Positions 11,743 to 21,866 of a stretch of 64,000 nucleotides of DNA are shown one piece after another. Origin of the DNA: Lytechinus variegatus. Lineage: Eukaryota > Echinodermata > Echinoidea > Temnopleuroida > Toxopneustidae. Where the stretch lies: assembly GCF_018143015.1 (NCBI RefSeq), contig NC_054746.1, positions 12,391,532 through 12,455,531 on the forward strand, given 5' to 3'. Under the pieces are notes generated by a model that was given only the letters and a program-made list of their open reading frames with translations, was not told the origin of the DNA and did not search any database. A program made the translations under genes and the position numbers. The stretch's first letter is position 1; every line of letters starts with the position of its first letter.

Positions 11743-11946
11743 CATGCTGTCTCCGGGCTGCCAAAAGAGGTCAACAGCCTAGGTAGCAATGACTTTAAAT
11801 CCTATCTGAGGAACTGGCCGCTAGGGAATGGATACAAAGTGACTGAAGGGTACAACCACTTCACCAGAGAGGAAATCTGTGGTTCAGGTGCTAATGCTCT
11901 TATACACTTTGTCATGTTATCCTGTTGTAATCTCTTTGGCTTTTAA
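11743..11946 (+). CDS. Exon-like open frame, possibly a 3' fragment of a LINE protein
   Basis: A pyrimidine-rich acceptor (CTCTTAACCTAG) precedes 67 codons open to a TAA at 11944-11946. The peptide includes LPKEVNSLGSNDFKSYLRNW. LINE reverse-transcriptase proteins (CR1/L2/jockey type) often end in a similar LPxEI-(x)n-FKxxLK segment, so a retroposed fragment is one possibility. A host terminal exon is another. No further domain is visible upstream, and the codon use is not decisive. Confidence 0.25.
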   Translation, partial: HAVSGLPKEVNSLGSNDFKSYLRNWPLGNGYKVTEGYNHFTREEICGSGANALIHFVMLSCCNLFGF

Positions 11947-12990
11947 GTCAAAGAAGAGAAAGCCACAGAAATAATCATGTCCATCTTACATGTCTTATGA
12001 AGAATCATTGTACATCAAACCATACTTATCCATATAAATTAAGTGTGTCATCAACCCCCTCAAGAACTCTACTTTTAATCCAAATTCCAATTCAAACCTT
12101 TAATCTCTTTAAGACTAATCCCTTCTTAATCCATTTGTCCTCCTTGTACAGCCCTTCCCACAAAGATAAGCCTTTGTAAAAATGAAGAATGGGGGTGGAG
12201 TGTTCTATGGTGCTGAAGCTCCACTAAATAAAGCACTTTGACAGGAAAGAGTATTCAAATAAAGAATACGACAATTTGTTGTTCCACAAATTTGTGGAAC
12301 AACTCTTGTTCGACAAATCTTGTCTGCATGAATGACACAATGTCTAAAATAATCTTATGTAAAAATGACAAGATGGGAGGATTTTTTTCACAAAAAAGTG
12401 AAGAATTTAAATCAGGCCCTAGTCTATGAAGCTTTCTTATTTCTGCATTTTCTGACTGGTCAATACTTTATCTTTGCACATCATACAATCAACAAGTTTC
12501 TTGCTACTTTTTATTTTGTTTTATGCTGAACAAATCAATATCTTATTTGTCTATTTCACAAATGCATTTAACAGCATGATTTTAAGTTGTTCCTGTGAAT
12601 TTTCTTAAGCATGAATTGGTTTTAAGACCTCCTTTATAATATTCTGCATTACATGACCTTGTTCACAACATTATTGTGAGAGGGTTAATCTAGCTCAGGT
12701 CACGAGCCATTGTTGTCTGCGGTTCTTTGATCTTTATTGTGGCTGGGCTTTGGAGGGCTTGTTAATTTACTAGAAAAACTCTCTTGGCAATTACCAGATA
12801 ATAGAACTTACTATAGCCCTCATCCATGGTTTCCTTTATTATGCTTGACTTGCATCACCATGCCATAGTAGCCTACAAACTATACCCATTCAGCAAGGTG
12901 ATAGTCTAGCCAGCTGATTAGCAGAGGTGACCAAGGATATTATGAATAAAAAAAGTAATGGCGATGCACCAGCATAAAATATGGAAATTT
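11947..12990. other. Non-coding spacer with a perfect 24-bp palindrome
   Basis: A perfect palindrome with half-site TTGTTCCACAAA lies at 12279-12302. Nothing else in this kilobase looks like a gene or a bounded repeat. Confidence 0.4.
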
Positions 12991-13321
12991 ACACTGTAAA
13001 AACTATGGTGTTAAAACTGACACCAATTGGTGTTAATAGAGGACCACACACTGAGGTGTTAAAATAACACCCTAGAGATTGAACATAACACCAAAGAGTT
13101 GCTGATGTGGTTTACGGTACACCATGTGGAGTGTTATAGAAGCAGTGGATAGAAGGAGAGAGGAAGTGGATAGGCGAGAAAGTGGAGATTTGAGAATAGA
13201 GTATTCTTTCTTGAGAATAGTCCTGAAAAGGACTGTAAACCAGAAGGAATGTTGAGTGAGAACAGCTTGAGTAGTAGAGCTGATGAGGAGATGCTGGCTT
13301 GCGTCGGCGAGTAGAGATGAT

Positions 13322-13375
13322 GAGTAGTAGAGAGACTCGACGTTTCGGACAGGTTGACTGTCCGTCTTCAGGAGT
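13322..13375 (-). ncRNA. Hammerhead-ribozyme-like motif near the Penelope 3' end
   Basis: On the minus strand the order is ACTC, CTGAAGA, a hairpin GGACAG-TCAAC-CTGTCC, GAAAC, GTC, GAGT. CTGAAGA fits the CUGANGA core, GAAA and a GUC cleavage triplet follow, and ACTC can pair with GAGT as stem I. Stem III would be just ACGU, which is self-complementary and would need a dimer. One extra C sits between the core and stem II. Penelope-like elements are known to carry minimal hammerheads, but activity of this copy is inference. Confidence 0.4.
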
Positions 13376-13492
13376 GAGTGTTCGCTCGGCGTGCGGCGGT
13401 ACTTATGGCGTGCGTGCGGACGTGGGGGAAAGCTCTAGGCCGGCGGTCACGGCGGGTTGACGTCGTAGGTGGCGCTCTGTGTGTGGGTCGGC

Positions 13493-14200
13493 GGTTTTGG
13501 CGGGAAACGAGTGGGCGTCGTATGCGGACGTGGTGAGTAGACGGCGGCGTGAGTTACGGCGGCGTGTGTGTGTGTCGGCGGTGTGTACATCAATGGTGGC
13601 GTTCTGTGCGTGTTGGTCGGCGGACTCGTCGGGTGAGCTTCGGCGGGAGTGAGTGGGTGGCCTGGTGTACGGATGAGGTGTTGGGTCGTCGGCGGAGGTT
13701 GTAGCGAGGTGTCGGTGGCGGTGGTTTGTGTGTCGGCGGAGTCCCTGGTTGAGTTGGTGATGCAATCAGACTGCTGTGTTGGGTAGGAGGGCTCGGTGGA
13801 GTGACGGTGGACGGCTGGTTGTTTGTGGATTGGTTAGAAGTTTGGTGGTTTTGGCGGGAAACGAGTGGGCGTCGTATGCGGACGTGGTGAGTAGACGGCG
13901 GCGTGAGTTACGGCGGCGTGTGTGTGTGTCGGCGGTGTGTACATCAATGGTGGCGTTCTGTGCGTGTTGGTCGGCGGACTCGTCGGGTGAGCTTCGGCGG
14001 GAGTGAGTGGGTGGCCTGGTGTACGGATGAGGTGTTGGGTCGTCGGCGGAGGTTGTAGCGAGGTGTCGGTGGCGGTGGTGTGTGTGTCGGCGGAGTCCCT
14101 GGTTGAGTTGGTGATGCAATCAGACTGCTGTGTTGGGTAGGAGGGCTCGGTGGAGTGACGGTGGACGGCTGGTTGTTTGTGGATTGGTTAGAAGTTTGGT
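13493..14200 (-). repeat. Two tandem 354-bp units inside the Penelope-like element
   Basis: The word GGTTTTGGCGGGAAACGAGT occurs at 13493 and 13847, exactly 354 bases apart, and the following ~260 bases are almost identical. The period equals 118 codons, so the minus-strand frame is preserved across copies (two nearly identical open frames start MHHQLNQGLRRHT). The few differences suggest a recent duplication. Confidence 0.8.
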
Positions 14201-14535
14201 GGTGACGTAGGATTGGGTGCCAGATGCTGTTGATGTGGAGGCCAGGGTCTTGAGGCACAGTGTTGTGTTGATGTATCTCAATGGCTTCCCTGACCCTTCT
14301 GGTATTCCAGTGCCGGATGTTGGTGATTAGGTGGCTCCTTTCCCATTCTATGCGGTGATTCTCTTGTTGTGCGTGCTTGACGATGGCGGATCGTCCAAAG
14401 AGTGTAAATGTAACAACCATAGGTGTTGTAATAACACCTATAGGTTTAAAACTAACACAACCAATTTAACAACGGTGTAAAATAACTGGTGTGGTCCTCT
14501 ATCTACATCGGTTAACACCACAGTTTTTGCTGTGT

Positions 14536-15487
14536 AATTTGTGTCAAATTATCAGAAAGATTTGATGTCTGGTGTAAGAGATGATAAAAAAGCAAAATGG
14601 GTTCTTGTTATGTGAAGTCATGTTAGTACAAACATCCTGAGAATAAAACGTTTACATTTATGGAGGTCTAGTATCTAAATACCATCTATAAAAAAATCAT
14701 GTATCAACAACATAGCTATCACACATGTTCAAAGGATGAGAAAAAGGTTTCATGACATAAGCCAATAACACATCATAATTCACCGCCAATACAAAATCTT
14801 GCAGTACTTCTGTCATTCAATCGACCTTCATCACACTAATTTTTCATACTTCATTTACCAAGTTGTTGAAATACTGGACCATGTTTATCAAGACAGGAGA
14901 GATATCTTCATGATCTTCTCAAAATTACTAACGATGTTCTCTCTACGCATAAAAACAACATTGAATGTGCTCTTGCTATTCAAATTCTTGCAGCATCAAA
15001 GAACCATGATATTATAAATAAATATGCTCAAGGCAAATTACTCCATACTTCTCTCAAATTATAATAAATGATAGTTGTGCAGAACGCAGAGCAAGTCATG
15101 CATGCAACAAGCTTATTTCTTGATTCATCTACACAATAACTTGACTTTTTGCTCACACTCTGGTCTTTAGTCCATCTTTTGTTGCCATCAAACAAATGAT
15201 TGCATTTTGTCTTGTCAACCTGCATGCACCTCAAAAGCGGCTTTGCTACAAAAGGGTGAAGTCATGCAAACCAGAAAGAGCTCTCTTCATGAATTCGGTA
15301 CCTGGGAGGTGTTTCACAAAGATTTGAGTGTGACTGAAAATCAAAATTGAATTTCCAGATGCATGTGGTAAATATTGCATCACCACATTGGTCAGCTCAT
15401 GTAAAGGGGAAAAGTGCTACCATGTATCTGTAATTGGAATTACGTATTTAATAATATGCACTCTTATTTTAGAGGAGTCGAATTGAA
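14536..15487. other. Non-coding spacer
   Basis: AT-rich. Around 14885-15050 one + strand frame has a protein-like stretch (LAIQILAASKNHDIINKYAQ), but there is no splice context, no start and no family match, so it is left uncalled. Confidence 0.35.
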
Positions 15488-15671
15488 CTTGGGAATAGTG
15501 CTAGGTGGGAGCCCACTCTGGTTCTAGTAAGAGTGACTCATTTCATAGTTACTTTGACTTGTAATTAAGTGATTACCAGCTGATTGGATACCATTTCGAG
15601 TTAAATCAATTCAAATTTGAGTCACTTTGACTCTCAATAGAGTCAACTCCCAGTTGGCACCATTCCGAGGC
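15488..15671. mobile_element. Small imperfect-TIR MITE
   Basis: GGGAATAGTGCTAGGTGGGAG on the left is matched in inverted sense by CTCCCAGTTGGCACCATTCCG on the right, and GAGTCACTTTGACT-type words recur inverted in the interior. About 184 bp. The family was not identified. Confidence 0.5.
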
Positions 15672-16105
15672 TAATTTGGCTCTGGATAAATTGTAGTCTG
15701 CATGCATAGACCTAAATTGAAACTTAGATCCTCAAGTGAGTCTTCACAAAAAGGATAGCATGTTTAAAACTTGCTGTTCCTTCAGTACGCAAACCATTGC
15801 AGGCTGTGTATTCTGACCACATTTCCCAAGTAAAGATTGATTGGATTATGTGCATGTTATATTTGCTAAGTGTGACTTTAAATCATTCACAAACTTTTGT
15901 GAAACCCCACCCTGGACATGCTGGTATATGATGGTCCTATTCATCGGTTTCATCAGCAAAGAGAGCGCCAAAATTAACACCCAACATCGATGGAGCATAA
16001 AATCTGGGTTTCCTTTTATAGATGTTCATCACGTTGATGATGCATATCTACATGTACAACAGGAAGGGATTGAATTGATCACTTTGGCCCTATTATAGAC
16101 TCTAA
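15672..16105. other. Non-coding spacer
   Basis: An 85-codon frame at 15841-16098 starts without promoter or splice evidence and matches nothing I recognise. It is regarded as chance. Confidence 0.35.
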
Positions 16106-17010
16106 AGGCGGTGCTGCACCATCCCGAGTTTGCTCAATCTCAAGATTTTAGCCCGATCAGCCCTCTTCGCGATTAATCTCGAGATTCAAGAAACCCCGTC
16201 TCCACCATCGCACGAAGAACGATTCTTGCTCGAGCGAGGCAACAAGCCCGATATTCCGAGCATGCGCACTTTCGATCTTGGAGTTTCAACGGCCCGCGCT
16301 TTTGAATAACTTCCCGCGATATGCAATCAAGTACATGTACTCTTTTCACTAGCACTTTCGCCGAATTCGACCGTTGTTATGCAACAATCCTCTCAGCTCA
16401 GCCGCGCTATAATTATAAGCGAGTGAAGTATTCTTCATTTAATATGATGGCGGACGACAGAGGGGAAGAGAGAGAGAGAGAGAGAGGAGGAAAGAAATGC
16501 TATTTGCTCACATTTTGCGAAGGAATAAGACGACACTGCTGAGTGTCAGTATTGTTATTGACTATGACCATCGTCGATAATAAGCGCCTCCCCCATCAGT
16601 CTGGTCTCTCCCAAAATCCACCATCGTTGCTGATTGGGGAATTGATGAACGCTATTCGCTATAAAGTTGACTTTCGCATGCGTTCGGTACAATCACGATG
16701 TGTTTATGTTCTGACCAAGGCGGAAATGGAACGCGAATTGCATTATGGACTGAAGGTCATGAATGAATTAACCTGAGTCCAAACCCGAGTGCGTCTGCAC
16801 CTATGAATTAGCGCGATAATTCGTAAATAGCGCGCTATTTTGCAAATAAACCCGAGTTGACTTAGGATTGCAATCTCGAGATTAATCCTACGAACTAGCG
16901 CGATAATTGCGTCTGCATTACAAACAATCTCGAGATTTTTCAGATCGGGATAATTTGCCGGATCAGAAATAGCGCGCTAATTTGAAAACTCGGGATGGTG
17001 CAGACGGCCC
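16106..17010. mobile_element. 0.9-kb MITE, GGCGGTGCTGCACC family, long copy
   Basis: Termini are GGCGGTGCTGCACCATCCC and GGGATGGTGCAGACGGCC in inverted relation, with subterminal CTCGAGATT and TAGCGCGC words in both orientations. The interior is almost the same as the copy at 18662-19570, differing by small indels and substitutions. The shared short open frames (including LLIGELMNAIR) are in the element, not host exons; they may be remnants of a master element. Confidence 0.8.
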
Positions 17011-17016
17011 TTTTGA

Positions 17017-17447
17017 CAATGTTCTAACTACCTAAAACTAGTTTACTGGAAACTAGTTTAACGTGTAGTGAGAACGGTAAAAGCAATCTTGGAAGCGATC
17101 CTCCAAACCGGTTTATAAAACCACCTCATGATGTAGTTTTGAAGATCGCTTTGCCTCGTTAAACTGGTTTAAACTGAGGACACAACCATACTTCGGGAAT
17201 CGATCTTTGCACATTTTTAGCACACTGTGCGTAGAATGCCAACGCTGCAGTTTTGAACTCCGTGCGAAACGTGTCACCCCACTGAGAGCGTTCCCAAAAT
17301 TCCCATAGCAACAAGATCGCTTTATGTGAAGTAATTTTGAAAACCACTTTCTGGTGATCAAATGGGACCACTAGCAAAGCAATCTTCCAAACTGGTTTCC
17401 TGAACTGGTTCCAGTAAACTACTTTTAGAAAGCGTAATGAGAACGGT
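17017..17447. mobile_element. MITE of the CCCGTTCTCATTA family
   Basis: The right end (AGTAAACTACTTTTAGAAAGCGTAATGAGAACGG) and a more degraded left end (GTTCTAACTACCTAAAACTAG) form long imperfect inverted repeats. The interior contains AACTGGTTTCC-like words in both senses. A better-preserved relative is at 28065-28456. It directly abuts the preceding MITE. Confidence 0.65.
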
Positions 17448-18413
17448 GTCTAGGTTACAAGAAACTAAAACTTATCTACTCTTATGTTCAATAGTGTTGC
17501 ATCTCAGGTTCGGTACAAGCCTATATATCATTTTTTTAAATTTTGAATATATCAAGTTTTCATATCAAAGTGGTAACAAAGATATAATTATTTCAATAAC
17601 TGGAATTACAGAATAATCATAACCATGAGATTCGACGAAAGTGATGTAGAATACACTGTCGGTCGATTCTACACTTTGTGGAAGTATGGTCGTGGTTTAA
17701 CAATAATTAGCAGCCACACTCAGCAGCCACATAACTCAGTCTCATGCAAAAAAAGGGTTCAGGACAATAATAAATGCTACTTGCAAGCTTAAATAAATAC
17801 AAGACAGGCCATATTTACATTGCACATCTTCAGCCTTTAAAGCTAGGATGATGGGGTACGAGATGGCCATTGCAATAGTTTTTAGAGCACAGGAGTGTTT
17901 ACAAAGTTATTCAACCACACCCACAAGAGGGTCTTGATATAAATATTCTCAAACAGACCCTGTGTGAGTTTTTTCAAAATGTTTTCCCCAAACTACCTCG
18001 CTATTAGCTATCAATCAATTCAATCGTCCATCAATACACATTGTCCATGATAGGTATACTCCAAGCACCCATCCCCCTTCCACTTACAGCACTCGAACCG
18101 AATTGGTCTATACATTGTTCTTTCTCCATCACGACTGACCTTAGGACCACCTCCATGGTATGTAATAATTATAACAATAATATTCATAGTGCATATCATG
18201 TACCTTTAAACGTTTCTAATTCTATGCACTTTCAAAGTAACTACCATCACAACAACAACTGCCACATCCACAACACTGTTTCCTCTATCTCTCGAGCCCA
18301 CCCCTTACTATGCTGTAAGCTGCAATCAGATTTCCATTATGAATCACAATTATCAAATGAAATTTTCACTTATCAAGTTTTCAAAAATCTTATAAAAACT
18401 TTGCTATTTAACT
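17448..18413. other. Non-coding spacer with a 125-codon open frame
   Basis: The + frame at 18041-18418 is open for 125 codons, but it is rich in Asn, His and Ser and ends at the repeat tail described next. No start context, domain or splice support was seen. Confidence 0.35.
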
Positions 18414-18500
18414 CTTAGCTCTTTACGCGCCTTGAGCACTCTACAGAGTGGATTTGGCGCTTTACAAGTCTCATTATTATTATTATTATCAAGTTTTCCT
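18414..18500 (+). mobile_element. 3' tail of a LINE- or SINE-type retroelement
   Basis: GCGCCTTGAGCACTC, then CAGAGTGGATTTGGCGC, form a short stem-like block followed by an ATT-repeat tail. This type of 3' end recurs in echinoderm non-LTR elements (family knowledge). The 5' part cannot be delimited. Confidence 0.5.
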
Positions 18501-18661
18501 GAATCAATTTTTAATTAATATTTTACCCCATATTACTTTTGTTTGAGACAAGTAATATATCTGGAAAAGGGGCCAAATCGAGATAAACTCATAAAAGGTT
18601 GCAAGACAGCACTGATATCACGATTTGGAACCGATTTGGCATTAATAAAAAGGCCTGTGAC

Positions 18662-19570
18662 AAGGCGGTGCTGCACCATCCCGAGTTTGCTCAATCTCGA
18701 GATTTTAGCCCGATCAGCCCTCTTCGCGATTAATCTCGAGATTCAAGAAACCCCGTCTCCACCATCGCACGAAGAGCGATTCTTGCTCGAGCGAGGCAAC
18801 AAGCCCGATATTCCGAGCATGCGCACTTCCGATCTTGGAGTTTCAACGGCCCGCGCTTTTGAATAACTTCCCGCGATATGCAATTGCTTTTCACTAGCAC
18901 TTTCGCCGAATTCGACCGTTGTTATGCAACAATCCTCTCAGCTCAGCCGCGCTATAACATAATTATAAGCGAGTGAAGTATTCTTCGTTTAATATGATGG
19001 CGGAGGAGGCAACGACAAGGGGGGGGGGAGGAGGAAAGAAATGCTATTTGCTCACATTTTGCGAAGGAATAAGACGACACTGCTGTCAGTATTGTTATTG
19101 ACTATGACCATCGTCGATAATGAGCACCTCCCCATCGGTCTGGTCTCTCCCAAAATCCATTCACTGGGGGGCTGGACACCATCGTTGCTGATTGGGGAAT
19201 TGATGAACGCTATTCGCGATAAAGTTGACTTTCGCATGCGTTCGGTACAATCGCGATGTGTTTATGTTTTGACCAAGGCGGAAATGGAAAGCGAATTGCA
19301 TTATGGACTGAAGGTCATGAATAAATTAACCCGAGTCCAAACCCGAGTGCGTCTGCACCTACGAATTAGCGCGATAATTCGTAAATAGCGCGCTATTTTG
19401 CAAATAAACCCGAGTTGACTTGGGATTGCAATCTCGAGATTAATCCTACGAACTAGCGCGATAATTGCGTCTGCATTACAAACAATCTCGAGATTTTTCA
19501 GATCGGGATAATTTGCCGGATCAGAAATAGCGCGCTAATTTGAAAACTCGGGATGGTGCAGACGGCCCTA
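18662..19570. mobile_element. 0.9-kb MITE, GGCGGTGCTGCACC family, second long copy
   Basis: It is co-linear with the copy at 16106-17010 over its full length and very similar to it. A CTGTGA word borders both ends (18655-18660 and 19571-19576), which may be a target duplication. The two long copies lie 1.65 kb apart in the same orientation. Confidence 0.8.
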
Positions 19571-19900
19571 CTGTGATGTCATTATTCACTAGATTACTGG
19601 ATTACTAGTTGTTGAAGTTGATAGTGTGGAGATATTTGGATTTACATTTCATCCATGAACAGACAGTCCTAAAAGTGATGTTGGATTTATTAAAGTAAAG
19701 CTAAGTATAGTACGTATATAATCGTAGAACTATATAGCAATCTCCCAAGGAAAAAAAAATAATTGGAGTGAATCACACCCTGTGATGTAGGCTTCTTACC
19801 CCTTTAAAGAAGGTTGTTACCTGAAAAAGTTATCCAGGTAATTTGAGATTTATGCCGGAGAGAAAGATTTGAAAGGGTTTTTAAAACGTTCATAACCTAC
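19571..19900. other. Intronic or intergenic spacer
   Basis: Plain AT-rich DNA. On the minus strand it directly follows the donor site of the exon at 19901-20022. Confidence 0.4.
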
Positions 19901-20022
19901 CCAGCGATACACTGTCTCTCTTGGTAAGACACCCCTCCTCCACAGGATCTTGAGCATGCACTCCAGATGCCCCATTCCCCCCATCCTGACTCAGGCTCTG
20001 CTTGACGGGCGATGCGATGGAT
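19901..20022 (-). CDS. Exon encoding a thrombospondin type 1 repeat (ADAMTS-like protein)
   Basis: On the minus strand, an acceptor (CATCCCATTTCAG) leads into 122 nt that end at a consensus donor (GTAGGT). The exon starts in phase 0 and ends in phase 2. Of 41 encoded residues, 14-30 read [17 protein letters not shown], followed by VSYQERQC. This is a classic TSP1 repeat start: a W14/W17/W20 ladder for C-mannosylation, and C23-S-R-S-C27-G, the O-fucosylation motif. Among families I know, the closest is the first repeat of ADAMTSL2 ([20 protein letters not shown]); papilin and THSD4 are alternatives. The product would be a secreted matrix protein. Neighbouring exons must lie kilobases away; none with further TSP1 or spacer sequence was found between here and the left edge. 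Confidence 0.8.
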
Positions 20023-21502
20023 CTGAAATGGGATGAGATGCAAGAACTATGAGTAATCCGCAGCTAAATTTCATTAATTTGTGAAGAATTGATTCCTAAT
20101 TATGAGAAACTCTTCCATAACATATGCATACTCATGACTAAACTTTGGTAAGAGGTTAGTAATGTGAATTATTCTTGGGTATCTTCTAACAACCCAATCT
20201 CACAAAAGAGTATTTGCCATCAACTTTGTTTTTAGCTGTTGGTTACTTTGTGAAAAAATAAAACCTAGTATTATCTTATTTTCATTTTCTTTCAACACCC
20301 TGTCTTAATTGTAACAAATCCAATGACTGGATACAAGAAAAACACATCATATCCTGAAACTTTCAGCTCATTTCACACATTAGAATTCATTATATGTTAA
20401 AGATAACAAAATACACAAATATCTTTATTTTGATCAGGCAAAGTAAATAAGTTCCTGTAAAATCGTAAGACATTATCCACATCTAAACAGTTTATGGTCA
20501 AACAAGTTGATATCATCATGGCTCTACTGATATCATACATGTAGTAGTGACTGGCTGGCAGAGAGGTCGAAACTTTTAGATTATTCACCAAAATTTTAAA
20601 GTGGTTTTCAGAAGGCACAGATATATAGAGTCACAAAACAAGGTACACAGAGAGTGAGAGAAAGAGCAGGGAAAGAAATATATCCAATTAGACATGATAT
20701 TTAACCATCCATTTCGCTCTAGCAGTGTATCTCACACAAAAATAATACTTCATAAAATATTTTTGTATAAAAAGGGGCATTTTCTTTTTTGCTGAAACTG
20801 TAAAAAGAAAAAAAAGACAATGGGAAAATGTGAGAGTAATAAACAGAAGCGTACTTGTATGGAATGAAGTATCCCCTGATACCTCGGATGATAAACAACT
20901 CGTTAAAGCAGATTGAAGGACATATAAATCTATTAGCCTTTTCAAGCTATAGCGAGTACACAGTCTTTGTATTTACAGCACATATACGAACTAAAGAAAA
21001 AGCAACAGAAAAAGAAAGTTTAAGTTTTGGGAGGTCAGAACAGCTGACCAATCATTTCAATATGACACTTGATAGTAGTCTTGTATATTCATCAATGTAA
21101 TTAGGTATATGAAATGGGCAACAGCAGTGACAAAAAAAGGAAATTTTGTGGTATAAATGAATATTAAACATGCCGATTAGTATCTATAAAGCCTTCAGAC
21201 TAAGGTCAAACATTATTTGCTACTGCATGTTGCTATACCATAAATGTTGATAATCTGAACGGAGTAAAATCATGAATGGCTGTGAACGCAACATATATCA
21301 AAGTCACCAAGGACGAAATATATCCCCTGCGACAAGGACCAAAGTCAATATTTGATCTGTGATTCAAGAGGACTATTATCAATGGCTAAGCTTTTCTCAT
21401 AAAACATGCTGATAGGCACAATTAATGAACACACAATGAATAATCATGTGTACTGTATGCCAAATGCGGATATTTATGTCCCTATATTGGTGAAAGCATC
21501 AA
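20023..21502. other. Intronic-looking AT-rich DNA
   Basis: Upstream of the TSP1 exon on the minus strand. No further exon, RNA gene or bounded repeat was recognised in 1.5 kb. Confidence 0.4.
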
Positions 21503-21675
21503 ATTTGTGGGCTTATCCTGGTCTGGTGGTTCCGACTCTCATTTTTCAGAGGGTCGCAGGTTCAAATTCCAGCCAGGGTGTGTTCTCCTTATTTTAAGCA
21601 AGAAGTTCTTCTATACTGTGATGCACTCAACCCAGGTGAGGGGAATGGGTACCTGACATGATAAATGTGAATGCA
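21503..21675 (+). mobile_element. Truncated tRNA-derived SINE
   Basis: A tRNA-like head with GCAGGTTCAAATTCC is followed by the shared body words TGTGATGCACTCAACCC, AGGTGAGG and AATGGGTACCTGACA. The tail is lost where the next MITE starts. Confidence 0.75.
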
Positions 21676-21699
21676 TTGAATGGTGGAAGCAGCAGCTAG

Positions 21700-21866
21700 A
21701 GGGGCGTTTCATAAAGTTTTTCGCAAGTTAATGACTGGTGATCTTTTCTTGTGGTAAATGATTTTCACCATTATGTCCATTGGTGATTATTTAGCATGAG
21801 AGAAAGGATCACCAGTCGTTCTTAAAGTTGCCCTTAACTTATGAACAGCTTTATGAAATACCCACC
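21700..21866. mobile_element. Short MITE with TTTCATAAAG ends
   Basis: GGGGCGTTTCATAAAG at the left matches CTTTATGAAATACCC at the right in inverted sense. The arms continue as AAGTTAA / TTAACTT, and the interior as ACTGGTGATC / GATCACCAGT. About 167 bp. Confidence 0.7.

Larger units (their letters stand above)
13100..14394 (-). mobile_element. 5'-truncated Penelope-like retroelement, GIY-YIG 3' part
   Basis: The insert is flanked by CCAAAGAGT on both sides (13091-13099 and 14395-14403); the intact sister MITE has a single AAAGAGT there. On the minus strand, coding sequence starts inside the element and reads AIVKHAQQENHRIEW and then RRVREAIEIHQHN, which resembles the C-terminal part of the GIY-YIG endonuclease region of Penelope-like elements (H..H.I.W, then the ...IKEAI-type motif). 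A proline/threonine/histidine-rich tail follows. The reverse-transcriptase part is absent, so the copy is truncated and could not move by itself. The GC content (above 55% by eye) contrasts sharply with the flanks. Confidence 0.7.
12991..14535. mobile_element. ACACTGTAAAAACTA MITE, interrupted by a Penelope-like insertion
   Basis: The termini ACACTGTAAAAACTATGGTG and its complement near 14520-14535 and the GGTGTTA-rich interior match the intact 241-bp copy at 25466-25706. After the insert at 13100-14394 is taken out, the two copies align along their length. Confidence 0.8.

Noticed and set aside
13403-14420. Host GC-rich gene on the minus strand (several frames over 110 codons)
   Set aside because: The whole GC-rich block is bounded by a target duplication within a MITE and carries Penelope-type endonuclease sequence; it is a retroelement fragment.
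18041-18418. 125-codon plus-strand frame
   Set aside because: Low-complexity Asn/His/Ser content, no domain, no promoter or splice support, and it ends at a retroelement tail.
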